The notes under the pieces: generated by a model
Databases searched by the model: none
Seen by the model: only the letters and a program-made list of their open reading frames with translations
What the model was told of the DNA's origin: nothing
Made by a program: the position numbers and the translations under genes
Virus record (IMG/VR): IMGVR_UViG_3300025117_000042
Coordinates: 1-64,000 of that record
Direction: 5' to 3' (one strand)
DNA: 64,000 nucleotides
From: a virus
Part shown: positions 47,958 through 59,400 of the stretch, piece by piece
How the letters are laid out: every line of letters starts with the position of its first letter
How positions within the stretch are numbered: position 1 is the stretch's first letter

Positions 47958-50900
47958 ATGGATCAGAACAATCTGGTTTTTAAATTTAAGTCACACGATG
48001 TTAATAATAGTGCTTTAGAGAGTATCCGTAAGCACATTGAACAGATTGCGAATGAACATAAGGGTATCCCTAAATCAGCTGAAGAGTGGAACAAACTTCT
48101 AATATCACAAAAAGAACACTCAAAAGAGCTGGCATCTCAAATTGATAATATTAAGACTAAGCTGCATGAGATACAAGTTCAGTCTAATATATCATCGAAT
48201 GAAACAACCAACTCCCTACAAAAAGAAATAAATCTATTAGAGAGAAGGCTTAAGCTTCGCCAGAAGGATTATGTAGAGTCCAGGCAAGCTGCTAATGCCA
48301 TAGATAGCTTGATGCAACAACAGCATGCTATACCTGCAAAAATGCTTCCAGCTATACTTGGTGGTGGTAGAACTCAATCTGGAGGAGGAACAGCACAACC
48401 TAGCACTCCCCACCTTCCTGCCGAGAAAAAGCCTATATTGCCTGAACAAGCTGCAAAGCATATGGGTGACTTTGCTAAAGGTGGGGCTGAAGCTCTGGCT
48501 CATGGTGTTACAGGAGCACTTATGGGAACTATTACAAGAGTAATAGCCTCAGCTACTAACCCTGTAACCCTTGCTGCTGCTGTTGTAGGTGCTGTTGCCT
48601 TTGGTGCTAAAAAAACGATGGATTGGGGCTGGGAAAAAGCAGCTCCTGCCAGAGAATATGTAACTCAGTCACAGAAAATGTCATACAGATACAGGCTAGG
48701 TGAGGATCTTTCTGACTACACCACAAAGAACAATCCAGGTGCTGCTGGCTTGTATTCTGATAAAGAGCTTATGGAGGAGATGTATCCAGCTATAGGTGGA
48801 GCAACAGGCTCTACCTACCTGGAAGGTGCCAATAAAAATAAATACTTACCTTATCTTGCAAAGTACACCAGGGAACAGGGGATGAGCTTCGGGGAAACAG
48901 CTCAGAATCTGCAAATAGGTATGCGTGGCGGCATGATCCTGCCTTCAGGTGAAGGGACTACTGAATCTCTGGCTGTTCTTACTAACGCTATGACTTCAGG
49001 GGCTAAACTTGGATTCGATAGGTCTGAACGAGTAGGACAGCTACAGAAGGTTATCCAGCTTGGTAACAGGGATCTAGGGGCGATCTACAAAGACACCGGT
49101 AAAAATATGGTGGCTGAATTGAGAGCCTTCGAACGTGCCGGTATGCGTGGTGTTACAGGCGATCGCGCTTTAGATATGTTAGCTAATACAAAAGGCATGG
49201 TTTCTAATATGCCTATTCAGCGATATGCTAGCATGCAGATGATGGGCCTACTTCCTGATATGGAGGAAGAAGCTATTAAAAATCTTGCTGACACTCATGG
49301 TGGTGATATGAAAACAGCAAGAGAAACTTATAAAGGCATGACTCCAGCACAACAGATGCAGTTACAGCGACAGACTCTGCTTACAAGCTCTGAATCTTTG
49401 CCAGCAATGAGTAAGCTGATAAAGCAATTTGAAGGTAGAGAAGGTATGCTTGGCATGATGTTGAAAGGTGGAGAGCTTACTGATAAAGAGCAGACTCAGT
49501 GGACTGATTTTGTTATGGGAGTAAAACAAGGAAAGTTCAATAAGGAAGCTCTATCTGCTGTCTTAGGTGAGCAAGACAAGATGCCAAAGGATCACATAGC
49601 TCATAACGAAAAAGCCAGACAGTCAGAACAAGCTAAGATGATGGAAGATCAGGTAAAACTGCGTGGTGCTCTGATAGCTCTGGATAAAACGATTGATATG
49701 CAGATTGGTAAATTGAACCTGGAAATGAAAGCTCTAAATGCTTTCTTTGGTAATTCAGGTTTGACTAATACAGAACAACCTAAAGGACAACGCAAACCTT
49801 TTGAGGAGAAGACACCTATAGGAAGGTTCTTTAACAGGGTGGAGAATGCTGCTGAAAAGCCTTTCTTCAACTTCCTGGGGGATACTGCGAAAGGTGCTGC
49901 TACAAGTGTCAAAGAAGCAGCACAAGCTACGTATCCAAAAGAATTCAAAGCCTTGTCGAGTATGGGGAAATGGATATCCAAACGATGGGCGGCAGCTCAA
50001 GGCACAGTATCAGAGGCACATGCAGCTAATCCCTCTGTTCCTAAAGCTCTTATCAATGCTGTTATAAGGGCTGAAAGTGAATACAATCCTAAAGCAGTGT
50101 CCAGTGCAGGAGCACAAGGCATGATGCAGCTGATGCCAGCTACTGCCAGGGGTTTGAACGTAAAGAATCCTTTCGATCCTGAGCAAAACATACATGGCGG
50201 TACAAAGCACTTAGCTTATCTATTAGAGAAGTATAACGGTGATATGGAGAAAGCTGTAGCTGCTTATAATGCCGGTGAAGGTACAGTCAATAAGGCTATT
50301 AAGAAAGGAAAGCCTTTACCACAAGAAACACAGGACTATGTACCTAAAGTAATGAAGTACTATGAGGAAGAGAAACAGCGTGAAGCTAACTCTGAGATAC
50401 AGACAACTTTAAATAAAGGCATGTCTACTCATGGCTCTAAGAAAGACAAAGAGTTTGCTGATGAGTTTAATACTAAGCAAATTAAACGTAATAAGGTAGT
50501 AGAAGAGTCTAAAGAGAGCACAACAAACAAATCGTTGGATGTAACAAATAAAAGTAACAGTGTATCTCTTATGTCTTCTCATGTATCATCTGTTAATATG
50601 CGTACTGATAATAAAAGTCAGTCAAGTACTCATAGCACATCAGATGTTCCTGTAAGAGACAGTAAGAAAGAAGTCATCAAAGAGAAGAGCATAGAGAAAC
50701 ACTTAGCACCAAAGCAAAATGTATTAGAAAAACAAATGTCTTCTCATAAGGCAACTCAGGATAAGATAGAGAAGATATATAATAAAGAGACAGTGTTGAA
50801 AGAGAAACAGATCGAAAAAGAGCAAAAAAATACTGTACGTCTTGCTGAGGAGCGTGACAATACCAGATCCAACTCAACCGGTACTTCTGCTTCTGGAGTC

Positions 50901-51023
50901 AATGTGAACTCAGTACATGTTGACGTTCCAGGCTTTACTATTACACAACAGGGTAGGGATGAGATGAAGAAGACTTTCGAACATCATCTTGTACCTCTGC
51001 CTAAATCCAACGGGAAGAGATAA
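47958..51023 (+). CDS. Tape measure protein with lytic transglycosylase domain
   Basis: 1021 aa, long helical N-terminus (heptads), a Gly/Ala hydrophobic stretch (GALMGTITRVIASATNPVTLAAAVVGAVAFGAKK, residues about 185-220), and an SLT domain at residues 690-800 with AVIRAESEYNPKAVSSAGAQGMMQLMP and AVAAYNAGEGTV. At about 1.5 Angstrom per residue it would set a tail near 150 nm. The C-terminal third is Lys/Ser/Thr-rich and charged. The SLT domain is thought to open the peptidoglycan during DNA delivery. Confidence 0.85.
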   Translation: MDQNNLVFKFKSHDVNNSALESIRKHIEQIANEHKGIPKSAEEWNKLLISQKEHSKELASQIDNIKTKLHEIQVQSNISSNETTNSLQKEINLLERRLKLRQKDYVESRQAANAIDSLMQQQHAIPAKMLPAILGGGRTQSGGGTAQPSTPHLPAEKKPILPEQAAKHMGDFAKGGAEALAHGVTGALMGTITRVIASATNPVTLAAAVVGAVAFGAKKTMDWGWEKAAPAREYVTQSQKMSYRYRLGEDLSDYTTKNNPGAAGLYSDKELMEEMYPAIGGATGSTYLEGANKNKYLPYLAKYTREQGMSFGETAQNLQIGMRGGMILPSGEGTTESLAVLTNAMTSGAKLGFDRSERVGQLQKVIQLGNRDLGAIYKDTGKNMVAELRAFERAGMRGVTGDRALDMLANTKGMVSNMPIQRYASMQMMGLLPDMEEEAIKNLADTHGGDMKTARETYKGMTPAQQMQLQRQTLLTSSESLPAMSKLIKQFEGREGMLGMMLKGGELTDKEQTQWTDFVMGVKQGKFNKEALSAVLGEQDKMPKDHIAHNEKARQSEQAKMMEDQVKLRGALIALDKTIDMQIGKLNLEMKALNAFFGNSGLTNTEQPKGQRKPFEEKTPIGRFFNRVENAAEKPFFNFLGDTAKGAATSVKEAAQATYPKEFKALSSMGKWISKRWAAAQGTVSEAHAANPSVPKALINAVIRAESEYNPKAVSSAGAQGMMQLMPATARGLNVKNPFDPEQNIHGGTKHLAYLLEKYNGDMEKAVAAYNAGEGTVNKAIKKGKPLPQETQDYVPKVMKYYEEEKQREANSEIQTTLNKGMSTHGSKKDKEFADEFNTKQIKRNKVVEESKESTTNKSLDVTNKSNSVSLMSSHVSSVNMRTDNKSQSSTHSTSDVPVRDSKKEVIKEKSIEKHLAPKQNVLEKQMSSHKATQDKIEKIYNKETVLKEKQIEKEQKNTVRLAEERDNTRSNSTGTSASGVNVNSVHVDVPGFTITQQGRDEMKKTFEHHLVPLPKSNGKR

Positions 51024-51025
51024 CC

Positions 51026-52597
51026 ATGCAATTAGGGGTAATGGTAGACATATACAGGCTTAACGGCAGCTGTCCTTATAATATGCATGATTGGTTTGAG
51101 TTTGGGGCAACTAACCCTACTTCAGCCTTTGTGTCTATTAAAATAGATAGAGCTATCAATACACCTCTGTTCAGTGCTTCCCTGGTTCTCAAGCCTATGA
51201 AGGATGCTCAAGGTAAAACATGGGCTGATCTAATACAACTTATGGATGTGGTGGTAGTAACTGTACGGCAAAGTATAGATAGAGAGGTAGTCGAAAGGAT
51301 CAAATTCTTCGGGTTCGTTATGGATATCATAGAGGATGAATCGTGGGATATACACATGGGCAAGGGTAACATCGTCTTACAGTGTCAAGCCTATCCATTC
51401 CTGACAAATCCGCTACTTGCTTTTGATAATATGTCCGATCCGATGGCTGCTGGTATAGGGGTGAAAACTCGCATTTGGGAAAGCCTCGCTCCCTTGGAGG
51501 ACAAGCCTTCTCTGTCGATGGGTAAGATCATTGATAACGGTCTGTACGAGCTTCTGAAGCCGATCAAGCTGGATGGCAATCCCATTGGTGACTATCTTCA
51601 CTATGTCTTTGAGACTTGTTCTAATATATTACCTTTCACATACACAATGGCGCACTCTTATATTACAGATGCCATGATGTATGATTTCTGGTCGGCACTA
51701 TCAAAGCTTGCAGAGATACAGGGTGAGGCTGGCTGGCTGCATGAGATGTTTCTGGATATAGTTGATGACGAGCAGATGAACAACATGTCCGGTGATGCGG
51801 TAGGCCCAATGGTAGCTATCCCTGGTACGGCTAGGGAAAACTTTTATCTTACATTGGTGTGCCGAGAAAATCCTTTTCCTACATTCACAACAGGAAATGC
51901 TGGATTGAAGGACATAGACTTCATTTCTCTACCTGGGGGAGGAGTTTCTTACGATAGCTCCAGGTGGGATGACCTTCTGGTGAATACCTTAAGAGGAAAT
52001 CCCATTGCTTTTCAGTCATGTAAGAGTGCAAATCTATTAAAGACTATATTCACCATTGACATGGAAGTCGATCCTACAAGGTGGTGGAGCTGGAACCTCC
52101 CTACGATTGTAGATGTGCTGGGGTACACTCGCATAGGGTATAACTCCTTGAACATACTCACATCTTATGCAAGGTGTAGATCTGGTTTAACTTCAGGTTC
52201 TATCATTGAGAAGGACGAAACTCTATTAAACATCATCCAGCTCAACTTGAGGAATGCCAGCTACAATGCCTGTATGGATCTTTACAAGCAAGCTACTCTG
52301 GTGATACCTCTGGATATCTCTGTAGGATTGGGTGAGCTGTACTTTCTGCCACAAGATATAACTGGTAAAAAAGATCAGACTTATTACATTAACAGAATAT
52401 CTGATATTATTACTACAGAAGGCATAAGTAGTACGACGATGACATTGACCAGGGGAATGTATGACTCCGAACACGACAGTTTAGAAACAGCTATTTCTAA
52501 TAGATTAGCTTTCGCTAGAACTGTTGATATTCAGAAGAGGCTGGACAATCTGCCAGCTCCAATAAAAGATGGATACTTAAAGGGGTTAGCACAATAA
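51026..52597 (+). CDS. Probable baseplate hub protein (523 aa)
   Basis: Follows the tape measure directly. N-terminal beta domains (TSAFVSIKIDRAINTPLFSASLVLKP; IKFFGFVMDIIED) resemble hub proteins of the gp27/gpD type. The remainder is mixed. Just upstream of the spike gene, as expected for hub-spike pairs. Ends TAATG-coupled. Confidence 0.5.
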   Translation: MQLGVMVDIYRLNGSCPYNMHDWFEFGATNPTSAFVSIKIDRAINTPLFSASLVLKPMKDAQGKTWADLIQLMDVVVVTVRQSIDREVVERIKFFGFVMDIIEDESWDIHMGKGNIVLQCQAYPFLTNPLLAFDNMSDPMAAGIGVKTRIWESLAPLEDKPSLSMGKIIDNGLYELLKPIKLDGNPIGDYLHYVFETCSNILPFTYTMAHSYITDAMMYDFWSALSKLAEIQGEAGWLHEMFLDIVDDEQMNNMSGDAVGPMVAIPGTARENFYLTLVCRENPFPTFTTGNAGLKDIDFISLPGGGVSYDSSRWDDLLVNTLRGNPIAFQSCKSANLLKTIFTIDMEVDPTRWWSWNLPTIVDVLGYTRIGYNSLNILTSYARCRSGLTSGSIIEKDETLLNIIQLNLRNASYNACMDLYKQATLVIPLDISVGLGELYFLPQDITGKKDQTYYINRISDIITTEGISSTTMTLTRGMYDSEHDSLETAISNRLAFARTVDIQKRLDNLPAPIKDGYLKGLAQ

Positions 52598-53502
52598 TGC
52601 AAGCATTCATAGCAAGAGTAGTCAGTAACGATGAATATCCTGATGAAGACTGTATCGACGTAGTATTTATCAGGGAATCAATGATGAAAGCTAAGGTTCA
52701 TGTATTACATGATCGAGCTAATCCTTTGTATGGCAGGAGTGGGTACTTACCAGACGTAGGAGAGACAGGCATTGTTATCAGAGTGTCTGACTTTGGTGAT
52801 ACCTACTACTGGCTAGGTAGTTTCCATGATCCTTGTGATAATATATGTACCAAGAATACTTTTGAAGTAGGTAGAGACTTGTACCATCATCAATCAGATG
52901 TTTGGCATCAGATACTGAAGGATGGCACAGTTGAATTCTCACATCCCTCTGGTACATTCATAAAACTTGGTTCAGGCACTACGCTGAATAGCAGGACTAG
53001 GTTTCAGAAATTGCCTAAATTGTACAATCAGAAAGCAGAAAACCCATATCCGAACAGGGGCGAAACTCCTGTAGCTCTGACTATCAACCATACTTGGCTG
53101 AACGGTGGAGCTAGTCAGCAAACATATGCAATAGACAAACGTAAACAGCACCATACTGGTGATATTAAAACTACAAAACTTATATTAGATGCTTTCGGTG
53201 GCATCACGCTTGACCATGAGACAGCAACCGGAACTCACATGACGCTGACCATAGATAATGCTGGCAACGTTGCTGCCTGTGCTCCTACATTCAATTTCTC
53301 CGGTATAGGTGGACAAACAGCTGTAACTATCAACGGTACGCTGCATACAACTAATAATATACTCTGTGATACTAACATAAAGGCTGTAGCTGAAGTGTAT
53401 GATATGAACGGATCACAACCTACTTTCTGTATGTCTGGAATGAGAGCCGTTTATAACCTACATCAACATGCTGATTCACCGCCACCTTCGCCTTCAATGT
53501 AG
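52597..53502 (+). CDS. Baseplate spike / puncture protein (gpV-like)
   Basis: N-terminal OB-fold (FIARVVSNDEYPDEDCIDVVFI...GRSGYLPDVGETGIVIRVSDFGDTYYWLGSF) of gpV/gp5-type spikes, then HPSGTFIKLGSGTTL and strand repeats (ITLDHETATGTHMTLTIDNAGNVA) of a triple-stranded beta-helix. Ends in a His-rich HADSPPPSPSM tail. Central spike used to penetrate the envelope. Confidence 0.75.
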   Translation: MQAFIARVVSNDEYPDEDCIDVVFIRESMMKAKVHVLHDRANPLYGRSGYLPDVGETGIVIRVSDFGDTYYWLGSFHDPCDNICTKNTFEVGRDLYHHQSDVWHQILKDGTVEFSHPSGTFIKLGSGTTLNSRTRFQKLPKLYNQKAENPYPNRGETPVALTINHTWLNGGASQQTYAIDKRKQHHTGDIKTTKLILDAFGGITLDHETATGTHMTLTIDNAGNVAACAPTFNFSGIGGQTAVTINGTLHTTNNILCDTNIKAVAEVYDMNGSQPTFCMSGMRAVYNLHQHADSPPPSPSM

Positions 53503-53548
53503 ATGATTCACAGGAATTGAGTTAATATCAATAAAGAGGGTTTATATT

Positions 53549-54643
53549 ATGGCTGGTTCTCAGGCTAAACAAACAATCACGTTCATGGTTACTGATTCTG
53601 GTGGATCACCTATGGGAAGCTGGGATTCACGCATTTCCGCATCCAGTAAACCCTCATACACTTTTAATATAAATCCTACCGATCTAATCAGAAATCAGCC
53701 GATGCGTAGCGAGGTCACTCCTAGTATCTGTTTTGACGCAGATACAAGCCCTACAGGTCTTGTTCAAACTTGGGGTGAGGGGTTGCCTACCTGGACTATC
53801 CGAGGGCATACAGGGTACAGCCAAGGCGCACAGGGGGTCGATGGCTTTCAAGCTTATGTTGCGCTGTATCAAATGTTCGAAGCTTACGCAAAGCAGAACG
53901 TTCTTCTATTAAAAGATAACAAGCCACCTTGCCAGATGATCTTTATCAATTGGGCAGACACGTTTCAGGATTGGTGGTTCGTGGAGCCTACTAAGATCCC
54001 CGATAAGATACGTTCCTGCGATAGGCCATTGTATTATTTCTATGATATAAACCTTGTCGGTGTGAAGCCTTACGCTAATGTTATGAAGGTAACAGACGCC
54101 ATTTCGACTACAGTAAATAGGCCGGATATCCGCTTGCCGAAAGTCGCAGCATCTATCAAAGCACAGAAGGAATCTCTTGATGCTTTCGGAGACAAGATGT
54201 ATGCCAGTTCCCTGGAAGCAGGAGGGCTGAACTCATACATAGGGTCTATTATAAATCCAAATTCGATCACTGATTTCCCGACAAAGATCAGAAACGCTTA
54301 CGCTGATATCAAAGACAGAGTTGAACAGATTCTGTATAAAAACACAATCTTTACTAATATACAGAAGGCTGTGTACATAGCTCAGACCACTATCAATGTA
54401 ATAAACAACGCAATCAATGACATAAAGACAACTGTAAAGACTGTACTGTCTCCTCTGTACGGTCTTGTTAACGTCTATAAGCAGCTTAAATGTGCACTTA
54501 TGACTTTAATCACGCTTCCGATTGACTTGGTATCTTCTTCTATTAACAGTATTAAACAGCTTATTGCTAGTCTCAAGGCAAGCGGTTGTGGTACTACCAT
54601 CACCTCTGACAATACTAAAATTGGTTTTAACTCAATCAAGTAA
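53549..54643 (+). CDS. Baseplate-region protein (364 aa)
   Basis: N-terminal beta domain (QTITFMVTDSGGSPMGSWDSRI; LPTWTIRGHTGYSQGAQG) similar in plan to baseplate hub or fibre-connector proteins with a 'TxxIxGxTG' segment. The C-terminal 130 residues are long helices (IRNAYADIKDRVEQILYKNTI...). ATG lies near the end of a roughly 45-base gap. Its place between spike and LysM-gp25 genes puts it in the baseplate. Confidence 0.5.
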   Translation: MAGSQAKQTITFMVTDSGGSPMGSWDSRISASSKPSYTFNINPTDLIRNQPMRSEVTPSICFDADTSPTGLVQTWGEGLPTWTIRGHTGYSQGAQGVDGFQAYVALYQMFEAYAKQNVLLLKDNKPPCQMIFINWADTFQDWWFVEPTKIPDKIRSCDRPLYYFYDINLVGVKPYANVMKVTDAISTTVNRPDIRLPKVAASIKAQKESLDAFGDKMYASSLEAGGLNSYIGSIINPNSITDFPTKIRNAYADIKDRVEQILYKNTIFTNIQKAVYIAQTTINVINNAINDIKTTVKTVLSPLYGLVNVYKQLKCALMTLITLPIDLVSSSINSIKQLIASLKASGCGTTITSDNTKIGFNSIK

Positions 54644-54658
54644 CGAGGAATATATACT

Positions 54659-55318
54659 GTGATAAAGAAGTACATTATACAAGAGAATGACACACTCAGG
54701 GATATAGCAAAGAGATTCTATGCCAATCCCAATATGTGGGTAAAGCTGGCAATAGATAACAATCTTGAGTATCCTTATGTCGGCAGAATCGGGGAAGGAT
54801 ACAATGGCAAGGTGCTGTATCCTGGTGATAGTATCATGCTCTCTTTCACCAACGATGAGAGTGAGAGCATTTACTTCACTGAAAGAAACGTAAGCAATAT
54901 CAATTACCTGGATATGCTGATGGGTACTGATATAGGCTTGGTGAACGGTCAACTTGCATTGGTAGGGGGTAATGAAGGTTTTGACTTCTACACTGTCAAA
55001 GGATCATTCAATATAAAACAAGCAATCCAGCATAAATTCAAAGTTATAAAGGGTGGACTATTCTATTATCCTGATTACGGAACCAAACTGCCAACTTACA
55101 TAGGCAATATCACTGATATGGATGCAATAGAAATGGTAAAAGCTGAGGCAGCTCGTACCATACTGGAGGATCTTAGGGTAGAGTCTTTGTCTTCTATTCA
55201 AGCTGAGTATGATGGACATGATTCTATTACAATATCGGCAGGATTACAGCTGGTGGGTAACTTTGTAACATCAATTGCTATTAAAATAGATGGTCAGAAC
55301 TCAGTAATAATCCAATAG
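54659..55318 (+). CDS. LysM plus gp25/W-like baseplate protein (219 aa)
   Basis: GTG start. Residues 1-60 are a LysM domain (YIIQENDTLRDIAKRFYANPNMWVKLAIDN...YPGDSIML), which binds peptidoglycan. Residues 110-219 follow GPW/gp25: SFNIKQAIQHKFKVIKGGLFYYPDYGTKL, then AEAARTILEDLRVESLSSI. The fusion joins a wall-binding module to the conserved wedge protein. Next gene is gpJ-like, the usual neighbour. Confidence 0.75.
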   Translation: MIKKYIIQENDTLRDIAKRFYANPNMWVKLAIDNNLEYPYVGRIGEGYNGKVLYPGDSIMLSFTNDESESIYFTERNVSNINYLDMLMGTDIGLVNGQLALVGGNEGFDFYTVKGSFNIKQAIQHKFKVIKGGLFYYPDYGTKLPTYIGNITDMDAIEMVKAEAARTILEDLRVESLSSIQAEYDGHDSITISAGLQLVGNFVTSIAIKIDGQNSVIIQ

Positions 55319-55327
55319 GGAGTTAAC

Positions 55328-56434
55328 ATGGCGAACTTTGAAATAAAAGACTTTGAACTGCTGAAAGCAAGTCTATTAAACTATATTTTTTATTCAGACA
55401 ACTCTCTCACTGACTTCAACGTAGGGGCGGTTATGCGCTGCTTGCTTGAGGCAGTAGCTCAGGAGGAGGAAGAAACCTACTTCAGGCTCTGGCAAGGGGT
55501 ACAAAAAGCTATTCAAGAATCTATCCTGTTCGCATTCAATTTTGTACCAACACAGGGTACATATGCATCAGGTATGGTGACATTCGGAAGGGACAACGCA
55601 GCTTCCACAGATATAGTCATTCCAGCTGGAACTGTTGTAGCATCTGCTGCCGGTAACACATATAAGACTCTGGCTGATGCAACAATCGCACTAGGCACCT
55701 ACTCAATAGATGCTACTGTAATTGCCACAACCTATGGATCAGCTTACAACATTTTCTCACCAAACACTGTACTCAATATTACAAAACCTATGTATGGTGT
55801 CAGTTGGGCCAAAACAGCTTCCACCATAGCTGGAGGTACTGATACAGAGAGCCAATCATCGTTGTTCTATCGGTTCACTCAATACATTGATTCATTGTCC
55901 AGGGGAACTATAGCCGCTATACAGTACGGGGCATCTCTGGCTGAGCTGGTAGATGCCGGTGGCAACACCACTGAGCGGGTCATCAGGGTAAAAGCATATG
56001 ACTTCCCTAATAACCTGGGATATGTGGACTGCTACATCGACAACGGATCAGGCACAGCTTCCGGTGGTCTGGTTACTAGAGCACAACAGATAATAGATGG
56101 ATATACAAACAGTGATGGTATACTGGTTGAAGGTTATAAAGCAGCTGGAGTTAAAGTAGTAGTGTCACCGGTTCAGCCTGTTGCAATAGATATGGTGTTG
56201 ACATTAAGTGCAGATGATTTCTATGGTGTTAAGCCCTATGTAGAGTCTGCTGTGAGTTATTACTTTTCAAAATTGGATATAGGACAGCCTGTTAACTATG
56301 AAAAGCTGATAGCTGATACGTTCTATTCAAACTCTGGTGTAAAAGATATTACAATATCCACACCGAATGCTGACATTTCTATTGGAACACATGAAATTGC
56401 GATACTTGGGACTTTAACGATAGTAGCTGCCTAA
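55328..56434 (+). CDS. Baseplate wedge protein J-like (368 aa)
   Basis: The N-terminus has LTDFNVGAVMRCLLEAVAQEEEETYFRLW, the diagnostic 'S.i..LL.a.a...' helix of baseplate J proteins, then GTVVASAAGNTYKTLADATI and AGGTDTESQSSLFYRFTQYI. Typical order after gp25/W. Confidence 0.85.
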   Translation: MANFEIKDFELLKASLLNYIFYSDNSLTDFNVGAVMRCLLEAVAQEEEETYFRLWQGVQKAIQESILFAFNFVPTQGTYASGMVTFGRDNAASTDIVIPAGTVVASAAGNTYKTLADATIALGTYSIDATVIATTYGSAYNIFSPNTVLNITKPMYGVSWAKTASTIAGGTDTESQSSLFYRFTQYIDSLSRGTIAAIQYGASLAELVDAGGNTTERVIRVKAYDFPNNLGYVDCYIDNGSGTASGGLVTRAQQIIDGYTNSDGILVEGYKAAGVKVVVSPVQPVAIDMVLTLSADDFYGVKPYVESAVSYYFSKLDIGQPVNYEKLIADTFYSNSGVKDITISTPNADISIGTHEIAILGTLTIVAA

Positions 56435-56449
56435 AGGAGATAGAAAGCT

Positions 56450-59400
56450 ATGGCTGTATACACACTTCCGATCAACAGGAATAGTACTTGGCAGGGTAAT
56501 GCAGGGGTTAAGAATGACATTCCCTCAAGAACCACTATCTATACCACTGTAAGCCCTTCCAATGACACTTCAGGGGCTACTGACTTTACTAATATAAACA
56601 CAGCTCTAGCTAACTGCCCACAGAATCAAGTGGTTAAACTTGCTGCTGGTACGTTCTACACCAATGCTTTTATCAAAGTACCGAGTAATAAAACTCTACG
56701 TGGCAACGGGATGGGATCTACTGTATTGCGAGGTGTTGGTGGTAGCAATATTACGGCTATTGTAGGTTTTGATGGTGGGATGTATCAGGATGCAAACGGT
56801 ATTAACGTTACTTCAGGTTACACAAAAGGTTCCACTCAAATTGTAACTGCTACAGCTACTGGCTGGGCTGTTGGAGATATATTTCTATTAGATGAAATAA
56901 TGGATGCCGGAGGCGATCCTCCTGTAACTAATACCGGGAGCAACGGAACGGCTACCTGGAACGCAAGAGATGGAAACCGATGCTTAGGGCAAGTAAACTC
57001 AGTAGCTGCTATTAACGGTAATACTATTACTTTGGATGTTCCTTTACACTGGAACTTTAGCACATCCAGGGTGCCACAGGTTATCAGGTACAACGCTCCA
57101 GTAAAATTAGCGGGTATAGAAGCTTTGACGGTAGATAATGCTGCTGATGCTACCAAACATGAAACAGGTGATCCTGCTAATATAAGTTTACTTGGGTGCT
57201 CTAACTGTTGGTGTTTAAACGTAGAATCCAAAAACATCTATCAGTGTCACTTTAGGCTCAGGAGGAACTTTAGAACTACTATCAGAGGATGCGCTTTCTA
57301 TGGGCATCTTGTTAGTGCTTCTAATAGATATGGAGTATGGCTTGGGCCAGCTGGATCTTGTCTGGTAGAAAACTGTATATCTTATCAGCTGTCTCCTGCT
57401 ATCACAATGGCCTATGCTATTATGGGCAATGTAATTGGTTATAACTGGCTGCACTGGATGGATGGGGAATCTTCCGGTTGGGCTGCAAACTGTATCAGTA
57501 TCCACGGCGGTCACTGTGCATTTAATCTAATAGAAGGTAACATTATTGAAGGTAGGATATCTGCTGATAACGTATGGGGAAGCGGAAGTCATACTGTATA
57601 CCTTCGTAATAGAGTGTATCTTGATAGCAGAAGATTTCAAACAGGTAACTGCGGAGCTTTTGACCTTGAGTTCCAGTATAACAGTCTGTATTACTCAACA
57701 ATAGGTAATGTCATAGGGCAAGGTTCTGAGGGTTATGTTCTATTAAATGGGGTAGACATAATTGAAGGCTCAAGAAGTATCTATCGTACTGGTTACGTTT
57801 ATGATAGTGATAACGGTGCTTCTGGAAATAACCCCAATGTATTCACTACACTACTACGACATGGTGATTGGAATATAAAAGACAACGCTGTAATCTGGAA
57901 TGGTGTTGATTCACATGAGCTTCCAGTTTCACTGTATCTTACCGCCAAACCTGCATGGATGGGATCTGCAATATCATTTCCTTCAATTGGGCCTGATGTT
58001 ACTCCAATGTATCCTACTCCTCCTACTGACAACACTATATTTCCATTTACATCTTCAGGAGGTGGTGGTTCTCTACTAAATCTTTATGTTGCTACAACAG
58101 GAAGTGATACAGCCGGGAATGGATCAAGCTCTTCACCTTATGCATCTCTGTCTAAGGCATGCTCAGTGGCTACAGCTGGTTATACAATCAATGTAGCTGC
58201 CGGAAATTATACTGATTACTCTCGTTGTAATATAGTTCCAGGTGTAAACGTTGTTGGAGCTGGTAAACAGAGTACTATTATAAACTGTCGTGTTGGAACT
58301 TCTTCTGACAGTTATTATTTCAATGCCAGAACAAGTGGCTCTTTAGGACATAACATCTCAGGTATTACCTTCATGGGCGGGACAAGTATAAGCAGCAGAT
58401 CTTGTTCGGCTGTAGGTAGTTTCTGGAAGCGCAACAACGTTATATTACATGACTGTGACTTTAAGTACTTTTCAGGCACCAACACAGGCTTCTGTCTTGA
58501 GTTCCTGGGTGCTGCATCCTGGTCTGGTGAGGTCAGTGATACCTCTCCTCCTACTATGTGGCAGAGCGGCTGTCAGGTTTATAACTGTAGTTTCATAGGA
58601 TGTGACTATGCTTCACAGTATACTGCCGCTTTCCGTGGTAGTGCTCTGAAGGACATGGTAGTTCATGACTGTATCTTTGATGAACGTGGTACAGGTGGTT
58701 ACGGCATGAAACTGTCTAATCCTGGCTGGCTTAACAACTGTAAGTTCTATAATAACCAACATTTTGTTGATCCCTTTGGTGGTAGAGATGAGTCATTAAA
58801 CATAGAATTGTGGAACCTTGTAAATAACTCTGAGATGTATGGTTGCCAGTTTACTAACGGTTATATTTCCTTGGTTCGTGGGCAGCTTCTTGGTGGAACA
58901 AGATCTTTCTATGTTCATGACAACATACTTACCGATATGATTGCCAATGAGTTTGCTGTACCTGAGATGACTGTATATAAAAATATTATCAAAGGGTATG
59001 GAACTACATCTAACTACGATAACTGTTCAGGCTTAAGAGTATGGAGTCCTTATCCAGCTGTAACATACTTCAGTAACATGATCTTTTGTTACAACCAGTT
59101 TTATGATGGTCACACCGGTTCTCCTGCTATAGGATTTACTAACAACAATGGATCTGTAACTTGTGTTAATGCGCTTATATTCAATAATACATTTAATAAT
59201 ACAGGCCCAGCCTTCGATAACTCTATCTCAAGCTTACAGAATTTAAAGTTTTGTAATAATATAGTTACAAGTTGCGCTGGTGGTGTCAACAACAGGGGAG
59301 GGCTTGCTGGTGTTGATGTACATAATAACTGCTTTAACTCTAATAGCTATAACTGGAATCTTGCTGGAGCTTCTGGTCAGAGTATTGTAGCCAATTTAGT

